From: Bimastos eiseni
Lineage: Eukaryota; Annelida; Clitellata; Crassiclitellata; Lumbricidae
Assembly: GCA_959347315.1 (NCBI GenBank)
Contig: OY365816.1
Location: 28,167,207 to 28,231,206, forward strand
Length of the DNA: 64,000 bases
Direction of reading: 5' to 3'
Shown: one piece after another, positions 46,701-55,292 of the stretch
Layout: each line of letters begins with the position of its first letter
Position numbering within the stretch: position 1 is the stretch's first letter
Translations under genes and position numbers: made by a program
Notes under the pieces: generated by a model
The model's input: only the letters and a program-made list of their open reading frames with translations
Told to the model about the DNA's origin: nothing
Databases searched by the model: none

Positions 46701-49700
46701 CACTTTGTCGGAAGTGCCGCTGATCTCAACTGACGCCATAAAAGTGTTCCGTTACTATCACACAACAGTCTTGCAGAAGGAACCTTAAACTCAATGCATT
46801 ACAAGGCAAGCGCTGTAACAGACATAGCAACCACGTCCGACATTGAATACTGCTGCCCAGATGAGCGGAAAACGAATTGAGCAGACTCACTGAGTCCGCG
46901 CGTGTGGAACGGGTGACGGACTCCGTTCTGTCTCAGCCTCGTCAGCAGAATGTTGGAATTGAGCGCCAGGACGAGATTGACCGAGATACAGTAGTTCTAC
47001 AAAACACGAAATATACCAGATGTAATGTAATCGAACATCTGTGTAGCACCAATCAACTCAGTACTGCTCTTAACTGTACTTGGGCCAGAGAACAGAAAGT
47101 CTTGAGGCATCTACAGAACTGGGAGTGCGAGAGGGCAGGTAATTCCAGGCGCAGGGACAGTGGAAGATGATTTCAAGCTGAGGAGCCAACAACATAGGCA
47201 GAGCTCCTCGATTGGACTGTAGTAGAGCAATTTAAAATGACCACAGTTTCAAGCAGGAGGCCAATGGAATAACAAAAAGGCAGTGTGTGGTCAAAACTGG
47301 TCAATCACGTGTAAGAATGCTGGGTCTTACCCGTCCGTATTCTGACGACCATGTAACAATGATCTGATTCTTATTCACGGCGTTTATTCTGCACAGGGAC
47401 GTTATGTTCAACGGCTGAGGCGGTCGCTTTGGCTCGACACCCTGTTTGTTGCTCGGCAGAGGATTCTAAAACGAAAACCACAGCAGAATAATCCATCAGA
47501 CAGACGATATCAACAGTTCCATCAAAAAGTCAAAGACAAACTATCGTCACAATACATATTGTGCATTACCATCTTACTTGAAATATGCTACTATCTTGCA
47601 GTCACTTTTAACCCTTTAACGACCAGATGTACATGTTTTCCCATACATATTAGTACACCCTGGATGTTAAAGGGTTAAGGTAACTGCCAAAAGTAATGCA
47701 CAGCAGCATTACCGATTACTTTACGAGGTAGCGGCAGTACAAGCAGCTTAATTACTTTGTGTACCTTTCTTATTCAACATTGCTTAGCGACGTGAGCATG
47801 GAAAATATGTTCCCAAAATGCAATAACATCTGCAACTCCTACAAAAACGTCTCACATGCAGTGCTTGAAAACTTCAATTACTATAAAGTAGTAATCCAAA
47901 CAAGGCACCAAAAGTCCTCCAGGTAACAAGAGCTACTACTACAGAATATATATAACATAACAGTCTGTGAGGTCATAAAAGCTACTAAGAACTTACCGGC
48001 AGCTGGACCATGCGGTTGTTGACACGGACCATGAGATTCGGAGGAAAGTGATCATCCTGCTCACAGCTCGTCTCCAACCAACAAAACCTCAGTTGAAGCT
48101 GAGCAACTTCCGGGCCTTCGCAGTTCCTAAAAGACAACAAACGCTCAACAAAATGAAGCAGATGAAAGACACGGCTCTACCCAATCAAACAATTCAAATA
48201 ATCTCACGACTTCGAGACTCGGGTTGTATTGCACAGAAACCGCGCTGATGAAATATCTCCCACGTCCGCCATTTTGAATAATAGTATTTAAAAAACCAGA
48301 AGCAAGAATTTATAAAGCACCACATCAATTGGAGCTCCTACTCCTAGATTACTGAGGCTATGAAAAACAGTTATACTAGCATGTTCAGTACTTTGCCTAG
48401 GCGCTTTGCGAGGCCAACAACCAGTGTTTTGCTACTAATCAGGATCTCCTACAAACTGTGCACAGTTTATGCACTAGCTCTATAAATTGGATACTAACAG
48501 GGGTCTAGGGTATCAGATTTTTCAGATATCTGTCCACCTGAACAAGCATTTAGCATCTGATCGCATGATGCGTGTAGTTTTAAGCCCCAGATATTCATTG
48601 GATCATGATTCAGCATTTAATAGCAGTAGCAGCGATAAAAAGAATACCACATTCAAACAAAACACTTCATAAACTATGAAAGTGGAACTCACTTGAGGGC
48701 GATGAGATTTGCCTGCTGCGGTGTGAGATGAAACGCGAACACAGCCTCCTGGCAAACCGACGATATCCTCGGCACTAAAGCAAAAATGATATCAGTCAAA
48801 TCAAGTTCTTAAGAATCGATCCTTAAAGTTCATTCAACTAAAAAAGTAAGATGTCCAGCTCAACCTACACAGTTTAGTATTCGATCAAACTATGAGAGGA
48901 AAGTTGTAATAAATATCAACGTCAGTCACACAATCTCTGTTCATCTGTTACATCCGTCGGATTTCAGACCTCTCCTTTCCAATGGATGATAATTTATAAA
49001 TGCTCATTAGCTTGACCGATGCTTTGAGCAGAGTTATGACAGTCATTAGACAAGATGAGCCATAGAAATCACTAGATAGTATTCATTTATCAACAATATT
49101 TATATAGCACCAGTTAATGGTATCTATTCACAGGCACTAATATACAGTGTCGGTGGAAAATTTTTCAACAATCCACTGGCTATCGATTAACTCGCCATTC
49201 CACGAAAAGACTGAAACACAAACAAGTTTCAAGCCTATTTCGTCTCAATTCAACCACGGCATCTCTCTCTCTCTCTCTCTCTCCCTCGACGTGCAACGCC
49301 ACAGACCTAGAGTCGACGGTTTAAGTAGAGGAGCCACTTGGTCGTAGAACGGCAGCGGCTTGAGCTTCACGTCCGGATGGATAGGAAGCTGACTGGTCAC
49401 CTGTGGCACCAAAACGCCCCCTACACCGTAATCTTTATCTGCAAACAACACGTTCCAATATCAAGATTCAAAACTGCATTCCTGTATGTATATATCTATA
49501 TATCTAGAAGACATATAAATATATATATATATATGTATGTATATATATATATGTATATAAATATATATATATATATGTATGTATATATATATATGTATAT
49601 ATATATATTAAGTGAAAGTAAGTGCCAAGAGCGCTTAATAGCAGAAACATCAATTAAAAATAATAACTTCATTGCAGCAGCAAATGTTAGTCGCTAAACA

Positions 49701-51234
49701 TAAACTTAACACCAACCAAGCATTCATTCTTTCATATATTCAGTTCATTTATATAGCACCTCTGCTGATAACTACTGATAAGTGCTCCCAGGCCACACTC
49801 AATAGAAAACAACAGTCATAGAAAGCGTCTGCAAATATGAAATTTCTATTTGTAGCAACAATGATAATAATAATAATTTGATTAATGTCTAATTAAGAGG
49901 CACCAAAAGCCACTCCATAATAAATACATAATAGTAGCAATTATGATAACAATAGAACCGATTAATGAATTGTAAAGATTCACTCACATGAATCAAGTGA
50001 GGGGTATTCTGGGTCTGACATCTTTGAGACCATCTGAGTTGGTTTAGGAGCGACGTAGGACGCCATGCTGTACCTTTGCCTAAGAAAACGACACAGTTAC
50101 ACAACACATATTATACCTGCCTTGGTTGATAAGACAAGCAAATATCAACAAACATTCATCATTATTTCTTTATCATTATTATTATTATTATCTTTATCAT
50201 TATTATCTTTATCATTACTATTATTATCTTTATCATTATTATCTTTATCATTATTATCTTTTATCATTATTATTATTTTCTTTATCATTATTCATTTACA
50301 AAACGACGTTGTTTTATATCTCAAAAACAAGTCAAACTTTTTAACTTTAAAAATAAATAAAAACATACAAATAATTTGCAACAGGTGGCACAGCAGACCA
50401 ATCTGCCACACTGGGTTTGCAATCCGATGACTGCAAGTATGAGCCTGTTGAATGGACCTTACACATAATTTGTTCACACAAACGCACGCACGCACCCGGA
50501 CACACACACACGTCTTATGCTCAGATTCGAATTTACTAGCACAGCAAGCGTAATAAGCACAAAATGTCTAAATGAACAGAACATGTCTTATGAAACTAAA
50601 CCATAGTCCGCAATATAATGGAATGTGAAGCAGAAACCAAGAAACCCTACCAACACAAGCAAAAGACAACGTTACCTATAATACGCTTCAATTTCATTTT
50701 GTACCGGCTTCGGAAATCCGGGAACCGAGGCATCCAAAAGTCTCTGCATCAGCTCCAGCTTTTTTCCATACCGACTCAGCTTAAGAAGTCCCAAGAGCTT
50801 CTGGATTTCAGGGATGTGCAGAGACATTATCATCTTCTGCAGAGAAACAGATGAACACTGTTCAGATATAACTTCAGGTCGCAAAATATGACGAGTCTGA
50901 CATGATCCTTATAAAGACAGAGCTGTAAAATTAGGTACTCCCACCCTTGTAAAGCATCATACATCTATGTTTTCATCGTGGATTGCATGCTAACATTGAA
51001 CGTAAGTGTAAACTGAATACGGTAGTAAATGTGTACAAGTAAACTTTATTCGACAGCAAACGAGTCGACTTTTTCAACAAAACGTCAACAGAATTAAACC
51101 CCATATCATACCCACTGATGCTCAGTACGTCCAGTAATATATATGTTGTTTTTGAACGAATGGATTTACTAACTTTAGCCGTATGTTATTGTTTTAACGG
51201 AAAATCTCACCCGCATATCTGGTTTATCCGCCAT
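43246..51234 (-). CDS. PIAS: PIAS family E3 SUMO-protein ligase, complete, 12 exons, 578 aa
   Basis: The exons in transcript order are 51211-51234, 50676-50836, 49988-50079, 49307-49438, 48693-48774, 47997-48126, 47331-47465, 46891-46996, 46292-46365, 45667-45827, 44477-44613 and 43246-43748. All introns begin GT and end AG, and phases agree throughout. PIAS proteins transfer SUMO from UBC9 to nuclear targets and modulate STAT and other transcription factors. The domains in order are SAP (residues about 9-45), PINIT (about 105-270; the namesake motif reads PLNITSL), SP-RING (about 312-385, Zn ligands Cys327, His329, Cys350 and Cys353 in CNHLQC and WLCPVCDK), and a SUMO-interacting motif FIDLT (421-425) followed by acidic TETDDEAD. 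A Ser/Pro-rich tail ends at TAG. Vertebrate PIAS1-4 are about 510-650 aa, so the length is normal. Family assignment is firm; a one-to-one vertebrate orthologue is not claimed. Confidence 0.96.
43925..44070. repeat. Degenerate (ACAT)n tract in PIAS intron 11
   Basis: Runs of ACATACATA and ACACATA are interrupted by substitutions. Confidence 0.85.
44477..44613 (-). CDS. PIAS: PIAS exon 11 (SP-CTD)
   Basis: This encodes [20 protein letters not shown] and [12 protein letters not shown], the segment after the SP-RING. The donor at 44475-44476 (GTCGGT) is chosen because it gives phase 1, which joins correctly to the next exon. Confidence 0.92.
45667..45827 (-). CDS. PIAS: PIAS exon 10 (SP-RING)
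   Basis: This encodes [20 protein letters not shown] and [14 protein letters not shown]. It carries all Zn ligands and the Trp that contacts UBC9 in the family. The donor is GTAAGG. Confidence 0.97.
45925..46030 (-). mobile_element. SINE body fragment, tandemly doubled, in PIAS intron 9
   Basis: CCTTTATCCAGGCTTGGGAC occurs twice about 47 bases apart, each followed by TGGCACTG or TAGCACTG. The block also occurs at 4855-4910, where a tRNA-like head is attached. Confidence 0.6.
46292..46365 (-). CDS. PIAS: PIAS exon 9
   Basis: This encodes [20 protein letters not shown] and SLLCP, a block nearly invariant in animal PIAS proteins. The donor is GTTCGT. Confidence 0.96.
46586..46698. repeat. 50-bp perfect inverted repeat with 13-base loop in PIAS intron 8
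   Basis: The arms 46586-46635 and 46649-46698 are exact reverse complements. They begin GACATATTAATACTC and end at CTGACTGCA. The loop is GGTAAAAAAGACT. Confidence 0.97.
46891..46996 (-). CDS. PIAS: PIAS exon 8
   Basis: This encodes [20 protein letters not shown] and LRQNGVRHP, corresponding to the end of PINIT and the turn into the SP-RING region. Confidence 0.94.
47030..47240 (+). mobile_element. SINE-like fragment in PIAS intron 7
   Basis: TTGGGCCAGAGAACAGAAAG and TCTTGAGGC.TCTAC.GAACTG match 31070-31130. The diverged shared block marks a dispersed repeat family. Confidence 0.5.
47331..47465 (-). CDS. PIAS: PIAS exon 7 (PINIT motif)
   Basis: This contains [20 protein letters not shown] and [11 protein letters not shown]. 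The PINIT signature is PLNIT here. The exon is in phase 0 at both ends. Confidence 0.96.
47608..47678. mobile_element. 71-bp TTAA-flanked mini element (piggyBac-like MITE) in PIAS intron 6
   Basis: TTAA lies at 47608-47611 and 47675-47678. Directly inside are CCCTTTAACGACCAG and CTGGATGTTAAAGGG, inverted repeats matching at 13 of 15 positions. TTAA target duplication with ends starting CCC is the hallmark of piggyBac-type transposition. It has no coding capacity. Confidence 0.6.
47997..48126 (-). CDS. PIAS: PIAS exon 6 (PINIT core)
   Basis: This contains [20 protein letters not shown] and PNLMVRVN, among the most conserved parts of PINIT. The acceptor is CTTTTAG and the donor GTAAGT. Confidence 0.96.
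48693..48774 (-). CDS. PIAS: PIAS exon 5 (PINIT)
   Basis: This encodes [20 protein letters not shown], matching the FAFALTPQQ segment of the PINIT domain. The acceptor is TGCTTTAG and the donor GTGAGT. Confidence 0.94.
49095..49140 (-). mobile_element. LINE/SINE 3' tail relic
   Basis: On the minus strand this reads GGTGCTATATAAATATTG. The same GCGCTATATAAAT-type tail appears at about 30003 (+), 49748 (-), 55485 (-), 57640 (-) and 62885 (+). Confidence 0.5.
49262..49288. repeat. (CT)n microsatellite in PIAS intron 4
   Basis: This is a CT run of about 12 units. In the transcript it is GA-rich and lies just after the exon 4 donor. Confidence 0.95.
49307..49438 (-). CDS. PIAS: PIAS exon 4 (PINIT start)
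   Basis: This contains [20 protein letters not shown], the conserved PINIT N-terminus. The donor GTCTGT is weak but is the only one that keeps phase with exon 5. A (GA)n run starts about 18 bases into the intron. Confidence 0.88.
49495..49612. repeat. (TA)n/(TATG)n-rich region in PIAS intron 3
   Basis: TATATA and GTATGTA runs repeat in blocks; a block of about 55 bp is present twice. Confidence 0.9.
49988..50079 (-). CDS. PIAS: PIAS exon 3 (linker)
   Basis: This encodes [20 protein letters not shown] and on to PEYPSLDS, a low-conservation linker between SAP and PINIT. The acceptor is TTTTCTTAG and the donor GTGAGT. Confidence 0.85.
50158..50295. repeat. (ATTATCTTTATC)n repeat in PIAS intron 2
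   Basis: Mixed ATT and ATCTTT units form an AT-rich minisatellite of about 140 bp. Confidence 0.92.
50676..50836 (-). CDS. PIAS: PIAS exon 2 (SAP domain)
   Basis: This encodes [20 protein letters not shown] through NEIEAYYR, the DNA-binding SAP helix-turn-helix. The acceptor is CTCTGCAG and the donor GTAACG. It exits in phase 2. Confidence 0.95.
51211..51234 (-). CDS. PIAS: PIAS exon 1 (start)
   Basis: The eight codons MADKPDMR follow an AAAATGG start context, with donor GTGAGA. The tiny first coding exon agrees with PIAS proteins, which begin MAD just before the SAP domain. Confidence 0.88.
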
Positions 51235-52622
51235 TTTGTATCATGCACATTCAGTAGAAATTCATTTTAGAGCTGATACACCAAAGACGCGATATCACCG
51301 CCGAAGACGCTATCAGACTAACCGCCATCTAGTGAATGAACGATTCTTCCCTCAATATTGTTGAGTATTCGACAAACGTTTCGATGCAGTTACAATGGTT
51401 CCTCATCCTGGCGACTGGAAATTAAACAAATACTCAGTTGTTGGCTGTTAGTCTTTTACATACACAGATGATACCTGGGGCGTCCACATAGGGGGAAATC
51501 CGGAGGAAAATGCCTCCAATTTCATGTAGAGGGAGGAAATTTTGTAGTCGTGGGGAATGGGGGGATATTTTGCCTTCATAACACTGAGGACCGGGGGTTT
51601 GCTTCCATCACCCAGGGGGATTGACACCCCGATGACACAGTACACTCACCTTGGAGATGAGACTGCTGCCAAATCGTATCCTAATTCATAATGTGCCTTC
51701 GATTTAAAAAGTTCCATAAGATTCATTTATATCTTCGAAGTTGGACTGTAAGCCCTATTGGGAATTTCCACGAGCACACTTCTTGATAGGCTCCATGTAA
51801 CTGATACAAGTATTAAGATTCATGAGTTTATCAGGGACACCCTTTATATTTACTACGATTGCCTGAAAATCGCAATCGTAATGGTAATCTCAAAACTTCT
51901 AAAGCGCCACTTGAAAGCCAAGCGCAGGGCACCAGCTTATGCACGAGCGCTGCAACAAATCAGAGGGGTTGTCCAAAGGATAGTTCGTCGGCGGTCATAG
52001 TCCGGTTTCCAGAGGGTCAGCGGAGAATCACGATCACTGGTCCTGAATGATTGAGAAAGCGCAGTATAGCAGTTTGCTATGCTAGGAGCGCCATAAGAAT
52101 GTTTATTTAGCACATTCTTATCCAACGCTGCTTTTGCTTTACCTCCCTTAACTACAATTTACCCAAGGAATCATGGTCCTTGCAACTTACCTTAGCTATC
52201 CGACTGTCTGCCTGTCTGAATCTTGACCCTATGCCTATCGATTCTGTTTTGATTAAGCGCCTGCGAATAAGCCGATTCCCGCGACTTCGCGTTCATGCCA
52301 CTTGGTGGGCGCTGTAGAAATGTCCAGTCAGCGATTGGCACGATTGCAAACGGGTAAGATACTATTGCCACCTGGGGAATACATAAGTTCCATTTTGAAC
52401 TCTCTCCTAGGCCAAATCTTCATAAAGCTATAAATATTCCATCATTTCATACTTTCTGCAATTATATTGACGCACTTAATATAGTTGTAATGTATGGTTA
52501 TCAAAATGTAGTTAATTAACTTTTGAAAAGGAGAAGCCATCACTCTTTGAAATAGTTGTCTAAAACACCTACATTTTTAGACATTCGCAGTCACTTATAC
52601 CTGTCATCCTGTAAGATTAATT
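51235..52622. other. Intergenic between PIAS start and U4, with SINE-like pieces
   Basis: The region immediately right of 51234 should hold the PIAS promoter; no TATA box is obvious. 51895-52050 is a SINE-like block, and 52200-52345 is a second block (GATTAAGCGCCTGCGAATAA, GGCGCTGTAGAAATG) shared with 34110-34260 and 25635-25740. Confidence 0.5.
51895..52050 (+). mobile_element. SINE-like fragment (best-preserved copy of its family here)
   Basis: TAAAGCGCCACTTGAAAGCC, GGCACCAGCTTATGCACGAG, CGCTGCAACAAATCAGAGG and TTGTCCAAAGGATAGTTCG appear in order. Relatives lie at 39385-39510 (+) and 13970-14095 (-). Confidence 0.55.
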
Positions 52623-52765
52623 AGCTTTGCGCAGTGGCAGTACCATAGCCGATGAGGTTCATCCGAGGCGTGGTTATTGCTAGTTGAAAACTATACCCAA
52701 TACCCCGCGCTGTCGCTCTGAAATATGGGCGGCAAGCGCAATTTCTGATCGCCTCTACGGGGGCT
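52623..52765 (+). ncRNA. U4: U4 spliceosomal snRNA
   Basis: This is 143 bases long, close to the 145 of human U4. It begins AGCTTTGCGCAGTGGCAGTA. The U6-pairing stem II region (TTTGCGCAGTGGCAGTA.C.TAGCC), the 5' stem-loop (ATGAGGTTCATCCGAGGCG...TTATTGCTA), stem I/linker (GTTGAAAACTATACCCAATA) and CCCCGC are all recognisable. A central stem-loop, an Sm-type site reading AATTTCTGA (usual AATTTTTGA), and a terminal stem-loop GCCTCTACGGGGGC follow. U4 chaperones U6 in the U4/U6.U5 tri-snRNP. The Sm-site C is unusual and could mean a variant or a decaying copy. It lies between the PIAS start and the DMXL end on the opposite strand to both. Confidence 0.93.
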
Positions 52766-52815
52766 ATATAAATAAATAAATCACGTGTATGTTTATGGAT
52801 GGATCATTCTACAGT

Positions 52816-52868
52816 TCTGAAATATGTTCGGTAAGTCGCAATTTGTGAACGCCCTTACGGGGGCTATG
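52816..52868 (+). pseudogene. Partial second copy of U4 snRNA 3' end
   Basis: TTCTGAAATATGTTCGGTAA, GTCGCAATTTGTGAACGCCC and TTACGGGGGCTATG repeat the last 50 bases of U4 (from 52716) at an offset of about 101 bases. The 5' domains are missing, so it cannot make U4. The terminal stem is still able to pair (GCCC.TTAC.GGGC). Confidence 0.8.
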
Positions 52869-52869
52869 T

Positions 52870-55061
52870 GAAAAAATATCGTTATCAGACCTTACCGCGA
52901 CCACATAGGCTAGAGCGCATTTGCAGACGTTCATAGCCACTAAGATCATTAGACAGGTAATGTTACATTCGAAGGGTCAAGCAGACGTCTACGTTAGATG
53001 GTGCTTAACACAACGCTCCACTGGAGCTTAGTTACCCACAATTAAATCAATCAGAATACGTTATCTCAAAATGGTTTTCGCATTCTCATTTTAATACTCT
53101 AAATAAACAGTGGAATATTACAGGTTCTACAGTTTGCCAATGCTCAATAATTCGAAGCATGTCACGTCAGAAAGTGGCTTACAAAGAGACGGGCAAAGCA
53201 AGAGCTGAGAAAAAGGCTACTTAATTTATTTTAACAAGACACAAGAAAAACACATCAAAACTTTCTTTAACATTTTCATTTGGCTGTACATATTTTTACT
53301 TAAAACACAGTCAGCAGAAGACTATTAGCGAAGGAGGTTACTAACAATGCCAGTTTTTAGACGCGTAAACGTTCACGATGCAAGTTACGAAATATAGCTC
53401 AGGAGTTTTACCAATAAAAGACAAGAATTGTGTTCTTCGTGCGCAATCTCATTTACTTCAGATAGCTGTAGACGGATATATTCAACTGATCCACTTCATA
53501 ACAAATAAATAACGAAAACTCAGTTTCACAACCAACCCGAACAACAATAATACGCTGATGTGCAACCATTTCCATCAAATGTATTGAAAATGGAAATTCA
53601 CTGCCAACTCTAGACACTCTTGCATAACCTTTCAACGGTTTCCGTTACATTGATTGAAGTCGACTACAACCGAGATGTAGTCACACGTGAAGCAAAATCC
53701 TCTTAATCATCTTCACAGACAACTCTTTTAAATATGGTCAAACTGTGAACCCTGTAATAAAGTGTTTGATGTGGTCCTAACAATAAAGAAGTTTAACTGC
53801 ATCTCTAAATTCGTGCAATACAATTACCCAGTGCGTCATGCATGGAGGCAAACATACACAGTAGGTACCAATGAAGGATGTCTGAAATCAAATGCTAGAA
53901 AGTCCCATACATCTTTCGTCTAGACAATAATTTTATGCTCTTCTGTTTATTTACGCCAAACAGCCTTAATACAGTCGATGTGTAAAGTATCGTATCGTAT
54001 TCAAGTAATTTCAACCTATACATATATCTCCCCTACTTCTCTATTGTCATAATTATTGTTAGTATTATTATGCATTAATTAAGCATCCTTATACAATGAC
54101 CAAGCTTAGAGGTCCCTACATGGTAACCGTCAGAGGGTGGGGGGATGAAACCCGTATTTTAACCGATCGACTACTTACTTAGCCCCACCGTCATGGGTAG
54201 GTAGACTTTTCCGGTATCGAGGCTCCTATTAGAGCCTGGATCCACAACCGATTTCAAGCAACAAGGAGACGCAGCAGAACCCCTCTTTGTACGAAAACAT
54301 ACCACACTATTAGCCACGTATAAAAATACAGTGAATTCGAACAAATATTAATAAAAACGGGCTTCACAAAAGACTGCTAGCGATCAGGAAGAACAGTGCA
54401 ATCTTAGAATCTCAAGTGTTGAAAAAAATATCCGTCTGACCAGACGCCTGGACACACACGAATCAATTAATCAATAAAACGCAAAGTTCAAAATCTCTGA
54501 ATTGATTGAAATACAGGGAACTTCTTTCAAGCGCCCATGACGTGAACTGTGTTTGTAAATTTATATGCATATAACCGAGGTGCATAGAGGCAAACTTAAC
54601 ACGCATCCACAATAAACGGCCACTGTTACCGAATATCACAGACTGTATGTACAAGCAAGTCTGTTGCTCCTTTACTATACAAAATATGGCAAAAAAATTG
54701 CCTAGAAACGTCGAACACCAAGTCCACGTCGTACATTACAAGCCACCGAAAAAGACGTAGAAATCACACGACAAAAATCTCAAAAATATCGCTGCAGGTC
54801 GGTAGAGTTCAAGCCTGAAAAAATATCTGGAGCTGATCAACAAAAATAACTTTGTTGACATCACAGAAAACAGTTTCGTTGTGCAGTCCTTGAATACATA
54901 TAGAGTCGCATCCACGCAATTCACAGTTCTATAAGAAGTTTGAATACGCAAATCCACAATTTACATTCAATTAAGGCGGCGGAATTTCAACGCACTTGAA
55001 ATTCAAAGTTAAGTAAGATAACTCGAACTGCACAAAGCCTTTGATAAAGTCTTTGGGCTCA
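52870..55061 (-). other. Intergenic and probable DMXL 3' UTR
   Basis: No other gene was seen. On the minus strand the first AATAAA below the DMXL stop is at 53946-53951 (about 1.1 kb downstream), and another is at 53225-53230. The sequence is AT-rich with no long open frame, as expected for a UTR. A tandem SMALL open frames set at 54463-54957 shows no homology that I recognise. Confidence 0.4.
53946..53951 (-). promoter_or_regulatory. Candidate AATAAA poly(A) signal of DMXL
   Basis: TTTATT on the plus strand is AATAAA in the DMXL sense, about 1.1 kb after the stop codon. It is the nearest canonical hexamer; use is inferred. Confidence 0.3.
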
Positions 55062-55292
55062 TCAGAAATGGGTAACATCAGTCTGACTTTCGTTTTGCCA
55101 CGAGTTGACGATGGAGTGCTTGTACGTGAGCTGGCGCAGTTTGAGGGAACCGTCCGTTGAACTGGAAAAGAGGCGGCCATTCGGACCGAGGTAGAGTTCT
55201 GAGATCGCGATTCCGGAACTACGAAACCGAGAGCTGCGACTGCGTTCACTGGAGAAGGTGTAGAGCAGATTGTGAATTGTCAAACCCCAGAC
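55062..55292 (-). CDS. DMXL: DMXL window exon 13 (last blade and C-terminus)
   Basis: It begins [16 protein letters not shown], continues through [20 protein letters not shown], and ends TDVTHF with TGA at 55062-55064. The last 20 residues are longer than and unlike vertebrate tails. Confidence 0.94.
   Translation of the reverse strand, partial: VWGLTIHNLLYTFSSERSRSSRFRSSGIAISELYLGPNGRLFSSSTDGSLKLRQLTYKHSIVNSWQNESQTDVTHF

Noticed and set aside
50060..50107. Alternative start for PIAS at the in-frame or near-frame Met codons of exons 2 and 3
   Set aside because: The exon chain from MADKPDMR keeps frame and gives the normal N-terminal SAP context, so the upstream start is preferred.
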